Source of the DNA: an uncultured Novosphingobium sp.
Lineage (GTDB): Bacteria > Pseudomonadota > Alphaproteobacteria > Sphingomonadales > Sphingomonadaceae
DNA length: 40,423 bases
Assembly (NCBI GenBank): GCA_946886365.1
Contig: CAMPIM010000019.1
Location: 1 to 40,423 of the forward strand
Direction: 5' to 3'
This document shows, in pieces, positions 1-8,880 of this stretch; within the stretch, counting starts at the first letter, position 1; every line of letters starts with the position of its first letter. Under the pieces are notes generated by a model. That model did not search any database, was not told the DNA's origin, and was given only the letters and a program-made list of their open reading frames with translations. The position numbers were made by a program, and so were the translations under genes.

Positions 1-228
1 GTCGGGGGCGACTTGTTTCAAGAGCGGCGCGGGAAGGGTCGCGGACTTTTCGATGGTTTGCGGTGAGGCTTCGACATCGGCGGCGTGGTTGAGGGTGATG
101 CCGGTGAAGGCAAAGAGCAACAGGCCGATGAGGCTGATCGCGGAACTGATCCAGTGCCAGCTATGCAGTTGCTTCAGCCAGAAGGTCTTCTTCTTTTTCT
201 TGGGCTGGAGACGGGCAGGGGCGTGCAT
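1..228 (-). CDS. PepSY-associated TM-helix protein, N-terminal part
   Basis: Reading leftward from an ATG at 228 gives 76 residues with no stop before the window edge, so the 3' part is missing. The protein starts with a basic stretch (LQPKKKKKTFWLKQ). An HSWHWISSAISLIGLLLFAF-type segment follows, then TGITLNH. This basic start followed by an LHxWHW...GLxLxFxxxTGxxLNH membrane helix is typical of the PepSY_TM family. In sphingomonads these inner-membrane proteins often accompany TonB-dependent receptors and iron uptake, but that neighbour would lie outside the window. The ribosome binding site is weak (AGGA about 11 nt upstream). The family call rests on one helix only. Confidence 0.72.
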   Translation of the reverse strand, partial: MHAPARLQPKKKKKTFWLKQLHSWHWISSAISLIGLLLFAFTGITLNHAADVEASPQTIEKSATLPAPLLKQVAPD

Positions 229-278
229 TGGGAGGGTCGGTCCTGATGATGAGGTGGACCGGATAACGCGAACGACTC

Positions 279-286
279 GCAATTGC
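279..286. promoter_or_regulatory. Small palindrome upstream of the PepSY gene
   Basis: GCAATTGC is a perfect 8-bp palindrome, extended imperfectly as TCGCAATTGCAAA, about 50 bp upstream of the leftward PepSY start. Its AT-centred TTGC/GCAA form recalls alphaproteobacterial iron-regulator sites (Fur/Irr type). This is a weak inference from one short site. Confidence 0.2.
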
Positions 287-383
287 AAACGTCGAGAGGG
301 CGGAAATTGTATTAAAGTGTAGGGGTTGGGGTGGGATAGGGCATCGGGCCTTTAATCTGAATCGCCCAGCCCCGTTCGGGCTG

Positions 384-411
384 TTTGAACGAGTCACTTG
401 CCTCGTTCAAA
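384..411. repeat. Inverted repeat, 10-bp arms
   Basis: TTTGAACGAG and CTCGTTCAAA form a perfect 10-bp stem around an 8-nt loop. It lies in the gene-free stretch 229-598 between two leftward genes and may be a transcription barrier or an intergenic repeat unit. No U-run follows on either side. Confidence 0.6.
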
Positions 412-446
412 TGTCGAAGCCCCCATCTTCCTAAAAAGAAGTAGAA

Positions 447-472
447 CCCTTCGACAGGCGCAGGGCGAACGG
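447..472. repeat. Sphingomonad-type intergenic repeat (CCCTTCGACAGG...)
   Basis: A 26-bp unit beginning CCCTTCGACAGG and ending AGGGCGAACGG. Very similar units, often with GCTCAGG in the middle, are in my recollection scattered between genes in many sphingomonad genomes. Only one copy was seen in this window, so the repeat call rests on recall rather than on copies seen here. Confidence 0.4.
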
Positions 473-533
473 CATTAATAGGGGTGGAGCCGATATAAAG
501 CACGAAGCTCTAGGGCGCGTGGCGGGGCACGAG

Positions 534-553
534 ATCCCAGCTTTCGCTGGGAT
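534..553. repeat. Hairpin repeat ATCCCAGC-TTTC-GCTGGGAT
   Basis: Perfect 8-bp arms around a TTTC loop, followed by GACG. I recall this as a common intergenic hairpin of sphingomonads. It sits about 45 bp past the end of the glutamate dehydrogenase gene and could protect or terminate its transcript. Confidence 0.5.
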
Positions 554-589
554 GACGGTAGAGGCTGGGATGAAATGCTGTTGAGGGGG

Positions 590-608
590 GGGGCGCTATT
601 AGCGCCCC
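590..608. terminator. Hairpin over the glutamate dehydrogenase stop codon
   Basis: GGGGCGCT and AGCGCCCC form an 8-bp GC-rich stem with an ATT loop. The leftward TAA stop codon (599-601) lies at the loop and the start of one arm. No U-run follows; on the gene strand a run of C comes next. It is more likely an mRNA 3'-end structure than a standard intrinsic terminator. Confidence 0.4.
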
Positions 609-3600
609 AATAGCCCCCTTGCTTGCCCCGCTATTTCGGCGAGCATGGCGACGTTGGGTGCCGCAGCCGCCTTGGCGCGGTGGACGAGGGCGCGGAATTG
701 GGTGATGCGGGGCTGCTTTTCGGCGAGCCATGCGTCGACATGGGCGAGGATGTCCTTGCCGTTGGATTTGCCGCCCTGTTCCAGGAAGTCGAGACGGACC
801 TGCTGCATGTCTCGGGCGACGCCGGAGATGAGCAACCTTTCCCATGGATCGCTGGGGGCCATGCGGGCGGCGGTTGACTGCACCCAGTCGATGCCGACCG
901 TTTCGCCCAGATGGGTGAAGGCGCGGGTAAGGGCGACTTCATCGACCTTTAGCCGCACCGCAAGCGCGGCGATGCCGACGGCGCCGTCCAGCTTGAACAG
1001 ACCGGCGGTGCGGCGCACGAGATCCTCTGGCGCGCCCAGTGCGAGGAGGCGGTCGATGACGGCATTGGTGCGGCGCAGGGCTTCGCTGGTGAGGAGGTCA
1101 TCGACATCGCGGGCCAGCTTTTCGACGCCGCTGGCGAGCAGGGCGTGACCGGCGCCGGGCAGCGTTCCGGTGGGGAGGCTGCGCAAAATGTCGGCAATCT
1201 GTATCCGTACGCCATTGGCGACGTCGGCGAACAGGGCGAGGCGCGCCGCTTCCGACATGGCGGCGGCGTCGATGTCGGCCCAGAGGGTGCCGATGTCATA
1301 GAGACGCTCCGCGATCAGGAACGCGCTGGCCAGATCGGCAAGCGAGCAGCCTTCCTCTTCGGCGAGTTCGAAGGGGTGGATGAGGCCTAGGCGATTGACG
1401 ATGCGGTTGGCGACTTTGGTCGCGACGATTTCCTTTGCAAGAGCGTGGGCGGCAATGGCGTCCGCCTCCTTCTTTTGCATGGCGGGCGGGAAGGCCGCAG
1501 CGAGTTCAGGACCCATGCTGGGGTCGAGGGCAAGTTGCCCCTGTTCGATGGCATCCTGTAGCGCGAGCTTGGCCGTGGAGAGGAGGACGGCCAGTTCGGG
1601 ACGGGTAAGGCCAAGGCCATCCTGTCCGCGCCGGAGCAGCATGTCATTGGCGGCAAGCCCCTCCACCTGTCGGTCGAGCCGACCGCTTTCCTCGAAGGTT
1701 TCGATCAGCCGGACATAGCTGGCGAGGTCTGCCGTTCCACCCGATTCGGCGATGGACAGGCCCAGCACCTGAAGGCGGTTATCCTCCAGCACGATGTCGG
1801 CCACGGCATCGGTCATGCTTTCGAGCAGTTTGTTGCGCGCGTCGAAGGCCAGGCGGCCTTCCGCCATTTCCTGGTTTAGCGCGATCTTGATGTTCACTTC
1901 ATTGTCCGAACAATCGACGCCCGCCGAATTGTCGATGAAGTCCGTATTTATCCGGCCCCCGCGCAGCGAAAAGGCGATGCGCGCGGTCTGGGTGACGCCG
2001 AGATTGGCGCCTTCGCCCACGACCTTGACGCGCAGATCCTCCGCATTGACGCGCAGGCGGTCATTGGCGGGATCGCCCACATCGCCATGGCTTTGCGCAG
2101 CGGACTTCACATAGGTGCCGATACCGCCAAACCACAAAAGGTCGGCAGGGCTTTTGAGGATGGCGCTGACGAGAGCCGCCGGTTCCATTTCGGTTTCCGT
2201 AACGCCCAGCATCGCCTGAACCTGGGCGCTGAGGGGGATGCTTTTCAATGTGCGGGGAAATACGCCGCCGCCTTTTGAGATCAGCGACTTGTCATAATCG
2301 TCCCAGCTGGACCGGGGCAGTTGAAACAGGCGGTCGCGTTCCTTCCAGCTGTTCGCCGGATCGGGGTCCGGATCGATGAAGATGTGGCGGTGGTCGAAGG
2401 CGGCGAGCAGGCGGATGGATTTGGACAGCAGCATGCCGTTGCCGAATACGTCGCCCGACATGTCGCCGCAGCCGACGACGCTGACCGGCTCGCTTTGCAC
2501 ATCGATGCCCATTTCAGCAAAGTGCCGCCGCACGCTGATCCACGCGCCGCGCGCGGTGATGCCCATCGCCTTGTGATCATAGCCATGCGATCCGCCGCTG
2601 GCGAAGGCGTCGCCCAGCCAGAAGTCGTGATCCAGCGCGATGGCGTTGGCGACGTCGCTGAAGGTGGCCGTGCCCTTGTCCGCCGCGACCACGAAATAGG
2701 GATCGTCGCCGTCGTGAATGACGGTTTGCGCGGGATGGCGGACCTTGCCCTTCACGATATTGTCGGTGACCGACAGCAGCGCGCGGATGAAGATGCGGTA
2801 GCTTTCCGTGCCCTCCGCCATCCATGCGTCGCGATCGACCTGCGGGTTGGGAAGCTGCTTGGGATAGAAGCCGCCCTTTGCGCCTGTTGGCACGATGACG
2901 GCGTTCTTCACCCGCTGCGCCTTCATGAGGCCGAGAATTTCCGTGCGGAAATCGTCGCGCCGGTCGGACCAGCGCAGGCCGCCGCGTGCGATCGGCCCCG
3001 CGCGCAGGTGAATGCCCTCCACGCGGGGGGAGTAGACCCAGATTTCGCGCCAAGGCAGCGGTGCGGGCAGGCCGGGCACCTGCGCGCTGTCGAGTTTGAA
3101 AGCGAGCGCTTCGGCGGCGGCGTTGCTGAAGAAATTAGTGCGCAGGGTAGCCGTGATGACGGCGCGCAGCAGGCGCAGCACACGGTCTTCGTCAATCGCG
3201 CTGACCTTTTCGAGGCCCGCATTGATGGCGGCCTGCGCCTGTTCGGCACGGGCCGGGCCGTCCTTTGCGGCGGGGTCGTGCAGTGCCTCGAACAGGGTGA
3301 TGAGCTGGCGGGCGATCTCCTGCTCCCGACGCAGGGTTTCGGCGAAGGTTGCCATGCCATAGGCCATGCCGGTCTGACGCAGATAGCGGAAGAGCGCGCG
3401 GAACAGCACGACGGCGCGGGGCGCGAGCCCTGCGGTAACGATCAGTTCGTTGAACCGGTCATTTTCGGCGCGGCCTTCCAGCACCTGCGCAATCGCTTCG
3501 GTTACTATGTCGGCGCGAGCGACGACTGCATCGCCACTGCCGCCCGTGGGGAGTTCAAGGACGAAGCGCTGCACATGGCCCTGCGCGCCGCCATCGACCG

Positions 3601-5275
3601 CCGTCGTCATTTCATCGATGACGCGAAAACCGAAATTCTCGAACGCCGGAACGACTTCCGACAGGGCGATCACATCGTGGCTGTAGAGCTTCAGGCGCAG
3701 CTGTTCGGGCGTGTCATCGCCATTGCGGTAGATGCGGATCGATTTGTCGCCGGGGCCGCCAAGACCGTGGAGCAAGCGGATGTCGATCGCTGCCTCGGCC
3801 GGGCCGGCGCCGTTGCGATAGGCCATGGGAAAGCCGGGCGCATAGCGTTGGGCAAGCGCGGCGGCGCGGCCGGGTTCTTCGGTTTCGGCCAGCGCTTCCT
3901 CGACGGCGGGCAGCCAGCCGCGCACCATCTGCTTCAACTGGCGGTCGAGCGAAACTTCGTCAGGCACCACGCCACCATCGCGCAGGTCGAGCGTGATGCG
4001 CAGCAGCGCAAGGCCGCTTTCCTCAAGCGCGATCGACCAGCTGAGCACGGGCGCATGGGCGGCCTGCGAGAGCATATCCTGCACGGCAAGGCGGCGGGCG
4101 GTGGTCAGTTCGTCGCGCGGCAGCCAGGCGAAGGCATAGAGATGGCGGGGGAGGGCGCTGGTGCCGAGCGCCAGCTTTGGACGCGGCCGGTCGGTCAGCG
4201 ACATGAAGGTGAGCGCGAGCCGTTCCAGCGTTTCATGATCGAAGCCGATCAATATGTCATGCGGCAGGGCGGTGAGCGCGTGAACGAGCACTTTGCCCGC
4301 ATGGCCGCCCGGATCGAAGCCGAACTTGTCCATCAGCGCGGAAAGAGCGGAACGCAGCAGCGGCACCTTGTCGGGACTGGCCGACAGCGCCGCGCTGGTC
4401 CACATGCCCGCGTGGATCGAGAGAGCGACCAGCTTTTTCCCTTCCCGCACCGGCACGATGATGAGGTCGAGCAGGACGGCGCGATGGACGCGGGAGAGCT
4501 TGTTCGATTTGATGATGAGCGGGTTGCGCTTGCCCTTGCCCTCTTCAAACCAGGTGAAGGCCGCTTCGAGCGAGGCGGGCGCGAGCAGCGGCGTGTCATC
4601 CAGCGTGCAGATGCCCAGCTGATCTTCCGCCTTGCCATTGCGAAGGCGGCGTTCGTGGCCCGTTTGCGTGAAGTGGCGCGCGAGGAACCAGCGAAGGAGT
4701 GCGGCCCCTTCACCGTCGGGGATGGCGTCCGCATCCCGGCTCATGGCGTCGCGCATCTTCGGCCAGTCGGCAACCGCGGCGCGGACATCGGTCAGCGTCT
4801 GGCGCAGCGATTTTTCCAGCGCGCGGCGGCCCTTCGCGTCGGCGCGATCTGCTTCGATATAGATCATCGATTCGCGCCGGGCGCCGGGGGCTTCGTCGTC
4901 CAGAATGGCGGTCAGCTTGCCCGCTTCGCTGCGGTCGATCGAGAGGACCGGGTGGAGCAGGCGGTAGATGGTGACGTCATGCGATGCCAGCGCATTGGCG
5001 ATCGAGTCCACCAGGAAGGGCATGTCGTCATTGACGATGGCGATCCGCATGTAGCGGCCGGTCGCGCCTTCGCCGAGCGTTTCGATGGAAATGGCGAGTT
5101 GGCCCGGCTTGCGGACATCGGCGGTGCGGCCGAGGAAGGCGGCTGCGGCTACCGCCGCCTCATGATCGAAATCCTCGCTTTCGCCCGGGAGTGCGCCCCT
5201 TTCAAGCGCTGCCTCAAGCGCCTTGCGGATCGATACGTTTACTCGGCCGGTCTTCGGCTCGGACAATGCCGTCAT
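599..5275 (-). CDS. NAD-specific glutamate dehydrogenase, large (about 1,560 aa) type
   Basis: Oxidatively deaminates L-glutamate to 2-oxoglutarate and ammonia with NAD+ in the cytosol, linking amino-acid nitrogen to the TCA cycle. The 1,558-residue length fits the large bacterial GDH family (called gdhB or gdhZ in other species). The N-terminal half is regulatory (ACT-like, with MRIAIVNDDMPFLVDSIANALA early on). The catalytic core has ARGGLRWSDRRDDFRTE and KGGFYPK at about residues 760-810, and GCGDMSGDVFGNGML near 935. I chose the ATG at 5275 (MTALSEPK) because GAAGAGG lies 6 nt upstream; an in-frame ATG 69 nt earlier lacks this. The gene stands alone with a 175-bp gap to the PAS gene. A roughly 1-kb-codon open frame on the opposite strand is a GC-rich shadow. 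Confidence 0.95.
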   Translation of the reverse strand: MTALSEPKTGRVNVSIRKALEAALERGALPGESEDFDHEAAVAAAAFLGRTADVRKPGQLAISIETLGEGATGRYMRIAIVNDDMPFLVDSIANALASHDVTIYRLLHPVLSIDRSEAGKLTAILDDEAPGARRESMIYIEADRADAKGRRALEKSLRQTLTDVRAAVADWPKMRDAMSRDADAIPDGEGAALLRWFLARHFTQTGHERRLRNGKAEDQLGICTLDDTPLLAPASLEAAFTWFEEGKGKRNPLIIKSNKLSRVHRAVLLDLIIVPVREGKKLVALSIHAGMWTSAALSASPDKVPLLRSALSALMDKFGFDPGGHAGKVLVHALTALPHDILIGFDHETLERLALTFMSLTDRPRPKLALGTSALPRHLYAFAWLPRDELTTARRLAVQDMLSQAAHAPVLSWSIALEESGLALLRITLDLRDGGVVPDEVSLDRQLKQMVRGWLPAVEEALAETEEPGRAAALAQRYAPGFPMAYRNGAGPAEAAIDIRLLHGLGGPGDKSIRIYRNGDDTPEQLRLKLYSHDVIALSEVVPAFENFGFRVIDEMTTAVDGGAQGHVQRFVLELPTGGSGDAVVARADIVTEAIAQVLEGRAENDRFNELIVTAGLAPRAVVLFRALFRYLRQTGMAYGMATFAETLRREQEIARQLITLFEALHDPAAKDGPARAEQAQAAINAGLEKVSAIDEDRVLRLLRAVITATLRTNFFSNAAAEALAFKLDSAQVPGLPAPLPWREIWVYSPRVEGIHLRAGPIARGGLRWSDRRDDFRTEILGLMKAQRVKNAVIVPTGAKGGFYPKQLPNPQVDRDAWMAEGTESYRIFIRALLSVTDNIVKGKVRHPAQTVIHDGDDPYFVVAADKGTATFSDVANAIALDHDFWLGDAFASGGSHGYDHKAMGITARGAWISVRRHFAEMGIDVQSEPVSVVGCGDMSGDVFGNGMLLSKSIRLLAAFDHRHIFIDPDPDPANSWKERDRLFQLPRSSWDDYDKSLISKGGGVFPRTLKSIPLSAQVQAMLGVTETEMEPAALVSAILKSPADLLWFGGIGTYVKSAAQSHGDVGDPANDRLRVNAEDLRVKVVGEGANLGVTQTARIAFSLRGGRINTDFIDNSAGVDCSDNEVNIKIALNQEMAEGRLAFDARNKLLESMTDAVADIVLEDNRLQVLGLSIAESGGTADLASYVRLIETFEESGRLDRQVEGLAANDMLLRRGQDGLGLTRPELAVLLSTAKLALQDAIEQGQLALDPSMGPELAAAFPPAMQKKEADAIAAHALAKEIVATKVANRIVNRLGLIHPFELAEEEGCSLADLASAFLIAERLYDIGTLWADIDAAAMSEAARLALFADVANGVRIQIADILRSLPTGTLPGAGHALLASGVEKLARDVDDLLTSEALRRTNAVIDRLLALGAPEDLVRRTAGLFKLDGAVGIAALAVRLKVDEVALTRAFTHLGETVGIDWVQSTAARMAPSDPWERLLISGVARDMQQVRLDFLEQGGKSNGKDILAHVDAWLAEKQPRITQFRALVHRAKAAAAPNVAMLAEIAGQARGLLGR

Positions 5276-5450
5276 GCGTAACCTCTTCCCGCTGCGGCTG
5301 TATGCCGCTTTCCCTGAACGGGGACGACGCTGGCATGTTGTCACGCGACTCCCCGGCTCGCCTTGTTATGCGCTAGCGCCCGGTGAGGCTCAATTGGAGA
5401 AATGAAATAAAGTTACTGGCCGTCGAAATATAATGAGCGTTGTCGTTCGG

Positions 5451-6725
5451 TTAGGCGGCCGCCGCGACGATCACCCGCTGACCAAGGTCCGATCCATCGG
5501 GAAGGGCGCCGACTATCGCCAGAGTGCCGTCCGCTTCCCGCCGGGCGATGACGACGGCGAGGCCGTCTCCATCGGTCGAAATGGCGACAGGGTCGATCGG
5601 CGCGGCGGCCTTCATCGCGGCGCGCGCGGTCTGGCTGGGGTCGGGGCGAGGGGGTAGGAGCGAGCGGCGCTGGGCGCGCTCGTCGCGGATCAGCGCCTTG
5701 AGGCCGCCAGGATATTCGCCGAGATAGTCGCCAAGCGTGCCGAGGCCGAGGCCCGCGCTCTTCGCATGTTCAAGCGCGGTCGCATATTCGGTGATGCGCG
5801 TCTTGTCATAGGTAGAGCCGAAGACCAGCTTCACCACGGCGGTTAGGGGGCTGCGCGCCTGGGGCTTGATCCCGGCGTCGGCAAGCATCTCGGCATAATC
5901 TTCCGGTGACGCCTCGCTCATCAGGGCGAAGTCGTAGGCGAGGCCGATGGCGCGGTAGAGGGCGCCGTGGGTGCGGGCTTCGCTGGTGCGGGCCTGCTCC
6001 GCGCCGTCGCGGGCAAGGGCGAGCCAGTCGGCGAGCGGCGCGTCCTCGGCCGGGCTTTCCATGCCGGACAGGTCGAGCGTGTCGTCATCTTCGCCCGCCG
6101 CCGGACCATCGGCCCAGATCGGTGCTACGGCGCCGGGGGCGGCGCTGCTGCGCAGGGCGGCATCGACTTCGCGGCCTAGCTCGTCAGCGACGGCCTGGCT
6201 CGCCAGTTCCTTCCAACTGATGACGCCGAACACGAAATCGATCGTCTCGCCATCGGAAGAGAAGGGCATGAGGATGCCGCGATAGAGGATTTCCGACCCG
6301 CGCTGGTTGAGGAAGCCTGCTTCGAAACCGATCGGCGCGGCGTTGGCGATGATCTGCAGATAATGGTCTGTCAGGCGCGACAGCAGCGAGCGGGAGGGCA
6401 CGTCGTTGATGAACTGGATGGCGCCGGTGACGTCGCACTCACGGCGCAGCGCGGTGCCCAGATACACGACCGCCGGATTGTCGAGCCCGGTGCTGAAATC
6501 CAGAAGGACGCTGTTGGGGCCGAAATCCTCCAGATGATCGGGCGACAGATCCTCGATCGACGGAAGCGTGCGGTCGCCCAGCAGGGACGCCCAATAATTA
6601 TAGGCGCGCACCTGCATGCGCCGCTCGTCGGAGCCTACGCTGGACGGCGGCTCCATCGCCTCGTGATCGGCATAGTCGAAATCATCCTGTTCATTGGAGA
6701 TTTCCTGCCCCCGCAGAGTGTCCAT
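5451..6725 (-). CDS. PAS-domain protein (PAS_5-like), 424 aa
   Basis: Residues about 35-175 (RAYNYWASLLGDRTLPSIEDL, then DNPAVVYLGTALRREC, YRGILMPFSSDGETIDFVFGVISWKE) have the layout of the alphaproteobacterial PAS_5 sensory domain. A linker rich in Ala, Glu and Asp follows. The C-terminal half (ALYRAIGLAYDFALMSEASPEDYAEML, GSTYDKTRITEYATAL) is well conserved in style but has no output domain that I recognise. No signal peptide or membrane helix is visible, so it is probably cytosolic. The start at 6725 has AGGA 7 nt upstream. Its target is unknown; it may act through protein contacts. It precedes the glutamate dehydrogenase in the same direction, but the gap makes a shared operon unsure. Confidence 0.75.
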   Translation of the reverse strand: MDTLRGQEISNEQDDFDYADHEAMEPPSSVGSDERRMQVRAYNYWASLLGDRTLPSIEDLSPDHLEDFGPNSVLLDFSTGLDNPAVVYLGTALRRECDVTGAIQFINDVPSRSLLSRLTDHYLQIIANAAPIGFEAGFLNQRGSEILYRGILMPFSSDGETIDFVFGVISWKELASQAVADELGREVDAALRSSAAPGAVAPIWADGPAAGEDDDTLDLSGMESPAEDAPLADWLALARDGAEQARTSEARTHGALYRAIGLAYDFALMSEASPEDYAEMLADAGIKPQARSPLTAVVKLVFGSTYDKTRITEYATALEHAKSAGLGLGTLGDYLGEYPGGLKALIRDERAQRRSLLPPRPDPSQTARAAMKAAAPIDPVAISTDGDGLAVVIARREADGTLAIVGALPDGSDLGQRVIVAAAA

Positions 6726-6911
6726 CCGTCGGTCCTAATCCAGAAGAAAAGCTTTCCTGAGACTCGACACTGCCATGGGATGGTAAACATGCCGTGAAGA
6801 AGCGGGGCGCCTGACGCAACGCGCGCGCCGCATGCCCCGGAAGAGATGGTGCACGAAGATGCATTGCCCGCTTGTCCTGCGCATCAACCGCTGTTATCTG
6901 GCCCACCCAAC

Positions 6912-6987
6912 GCCGCTTTAGCTCAGTTGGTAGAGCACATCATTCGTAATGATGGGGTCACGTGTTCGAGTCACGTAAGCGGCACCA
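6912..6987 (+). tRNA. tRNA-Thr (anticodon CGT), CCA encoded
   Basis: The acceptor arms GCCGCTT (6912-6918) and AAGCGGC (6977-6983) pair fully. The D-arm is GCTC...GAGC. The anticodon loop TTCGTAA gives CGT, which reads the Thr codon ACG. The T-arm is ACGTG-TTCGAGT-CACGT, and CCA is encoded at 6985-6987. Part of its 3' end recurs at 23,674-23,688, so it may have served as an integration site. Confidence 0.96.
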
Positions 6988-7094
6988 TAGCTTTGGCCTT
7001 ATGGGTCGAGTTTTCCCTACCGAGAGCGCTTTGAGATGGGTCCGTCGTGGGTTCCCTGTGGGAGGCAATTCGGGCTTATGATTCGGCCGGATCA

Positions 7095-7118
7095 AAGGAA
7101 CGGGCGTTAATTCGAACC
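7095..7118. repeat. Diverged direct repeat, copy 1
   Basis: AAGGAACGGGCGTTAATTC then GAACC. It matches copy 2 at 7926-7949 at all but three positions of 24. It lies downstream of tRNA-Thr, just beyond the 3' end of the leftward membrane-protein gene. Confidence 0.55.
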
Positions 7119-7151
7119 ACCCCGACACTGCGCGAGCAATTCGTTTGTGGA

Positions 7152-7694
7152 TCAAAAAAGCAATGCGAACCCGCCGATGACCATACCTGCGATGGCTGCA
7201 AAACTTACCACCAGATCGACCATGCCAGAACCCATGAGATGACCGAAGCCCCGATAGGTCTCAACACCATATTGGTTTGTGCGGGCGAAACTCCGCTTGT
7301 TTCGCCATACAATGGCCGCGATTGACAGGCCTATCAACAGCAGTGGCTTGAAATTGCCGCCCATCGGATGGAATAGCGCCGGTGGGATCAAGAAGACGTA
7401 GAAAAGTACGACAATAGCCGCCCCTATGCCGAACATCGGTGTGGTCCAACGAGCGGAACTAGGGTTTTGGGCAGTCGCTGCCGCTACAGGATGGCTTGCC
7501 ACCGTCTGACTTGTCGGCCTGATTGGATAGACGTCGATCGCACGACCCTCAACTATCTCGAAATCGACGCGTTCGCTCGCCAAGGGGGCAAGGGAGCCGC
7601 GCCAATCTGCAGAGTGAAAGCGATAGCGGGTGCCGTCCTCGCCGGAGATTGCACCACCGTGAGCATCGCTGAAGCCGAGGATTTCACCCTTCAT
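7152..7694 (-). CDS. Small membrane protein with cold-shock-like N-terminal domain
   Basis: 180 residues. The first ~55 (MKGEILGFSDAHGGAISGED, then RYRFHSADWRG and a DFEIVEGRAIDVYPI strand) look like the short cold-shock/OB-type domain fused to membrane segments in many proteobacterial small proteins (DUF1294-like and relatives). Three hydrophobic segments follow (about residues 88-110, 120-137 and 158-179), with a basic RNKRSFARTN loop between the second and third. Its function is unknown; RNA or nucleotide sensing at the membrane would be a guess. GGGG lies about 7 nt before the ATG. The gene is isolated among degraded DNA. Confidence 0.6.
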   Translation of the reverse strand: MKGEILGFSDAHGGAISGEDGTRYRFHSADWRGSLAPLASERVDFEIVEGRAIDVYPIRPTSQTVASHPVAAATAQNPSSARWTTPMFGIGAAIVVLFYVFLIPPALFHPMGGNFKPLLLIGLSIAAIVWRNKRSFARTNQYGVETYRGFGHLMGSGMVDLVVSFAAIAGMVIGGFALLF

Positions 7695-7925
7695 GCTATA
7701 CCCCGCTTAATCTCTTCAGTCCCTCGTCAGCTCCAGAGCAGCGCATTTCCCGCGTTAGACGAGCAACTGGAATGGCGCGCGACTTGCTCCTAGTTCCATT
7801 GTCTTGCGCAGGGTAAGTAATTTGCTGATTTGTACAAGCGGGAAAAGGTATTATCCCTAGGGCGTTAAGCAGCGGCATACGTCAAGCGAGCCAGTACCAT
7901 TTTTGCCTATAAGTCCGCAAGATTG

Positions 7926-7949
7926 AAGGAACGGCCGTTAATTCAAGCC
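7926..7949. repeat. Diverged direct repeat, copy 2
   Basis: AAGGAACGGCCGTTAATTC then AAGCC. It overlaps the stop codon of the broken UPF0149/SEC-C gene, as the second member of the pair with 7095-7118. The 807-bp segment between the copies starts includes the cold-shock-like membrane gene. Confidence 0.55.
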
Positions 7950-8582
7950 GCAGCATTTCTTATATTTTTTGCCTGATCCGCAAGGGCAGGGATCATTCCG
8001 ACCTACCTTTCCGCCTTTCGCAGTCATCGGCGGATTCTGATCATTCTCCAGCCGCCACTCGTGAAGCATCTGAACCCAAATGGGGATCAGGTCTGGTGCT
8101 TCGCGGTCCCAGCGGTCCTCTTCTTCCTCGGGCAGCTCATGCCGGCAATCTGCGAAGGCTGCAAGTTCGGTGATCCCGGCGATCGCTGCCTTTGCCCTTC
8201 ATCATCGCTTGCGCGCGTATGCGGTTCCACCCTCGAGGGGCGAGTTTCATGGCCTTTGAGAAACCCTCAATCCAAAGCTCCCAGAGCGTTTCATTGCTTC
8301 TGGTGTCGACTTCCAGGATCGGGGCGAAGCCGGCCGGCTCGTCAAGCCCAATGAGAATTTCATTATGATGCCGCATCACGAGGTCGAAAAAGCGCTGCAA
8401 TTCCTCGGGCGCATCGAATTTGGGCGTATCTGGACCCCACACCTGCTTCATCCAGGCTGAAGGTGGCACCATGTCGGGGCTGACGATGATGCCGGTGAGA
8501 AAGCCGTCTAACTCCGACAGCAACATGCCTCATCAAACTGGTTGATCAGCAGGTCGTCGAGTTCGTCCAAGTAATCGCTCAT
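7938..8582 (-). pseudogene. UPF0149 (YecA-like) protein with C-terminal SEC-C motif, two frameshifts
   Basis: Three consecutive frames together rebuild one protein. Frame A starts at 8582 (MSDYLDELDDLLINQFDEA). Frame B takes over at 8526 with MLLSELDGFLTGIIVSPD...AWMKQVWG, the UPF0149 signature. Near 8190 the reading moves to frame C ([20 protein letters not shown]...[18 protein letters not shown]) and ends in [19 protein letters not shown], a SEC-C zinc-binding motif, with the stop at 7938. The join at about 8524 lacks one base and the join near 8190 has one extra (or two missing). Both halves are family-typical, so this is a recently broken gene rather than chance frames. A sequencing error at one site is possible; two errors are less likely. 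Confidence 0.72.
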
Positions 8583-8880
8583 GGAGGCGACCATAGCTCG
8601 AGGTGAGGGCGTGGTCGTCTTCCTCCGCTTTGCCTCACGCAGAACCTGCCATCTTATATGAACAGGCGGACACAAACGCCTATTGCGAAGCTGCTCCCGC
8701 CAAAAAAGCTTTGCCTTCCCTGAAAGCCGGACGGTGGGGCGTAGGAACCCCGGCTATTAGAACTCGGTCGCCAGATTTGGAGGCCGAGTAGCATGCGCGC
8801 ATGTCCAGTCGGTTCGCCGATAAAGGCGCATGCGCCTGCTCTAGTGGCTATGTTTCGTTGGTTGACGGCCTTCGCTTGAA
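8583..8880. other. Gene-free stretch before ccdAB
   Basis: I see no supported gene on either strand. It holds one perfect 14-bp palindrome, AGGCGCATGCGCCT, at 8824-8837, and other GCATGCGC-like pieces at about 8791-8802. These may be extra regulator half-sites for the adjacent toxin-antitoxin promoter. Confidence 0.4.

Noticed and set aside
53..322. Short + strand open frame at the left edge
   Set aside because: The - strand reading gives a recognisable PepSY-type membrane helix; the + strand product has no family-like feature.
2321..5281. 986-codon open frame on the + strand opposite glutamate dehydrogenase
   Set aside because: It is fully antisense to a clear 1,558-residue enzyme. Its composition (Arg/Gly/Ala/His-rich, no motif) is that of a shadow frame in GC-rich DNA.
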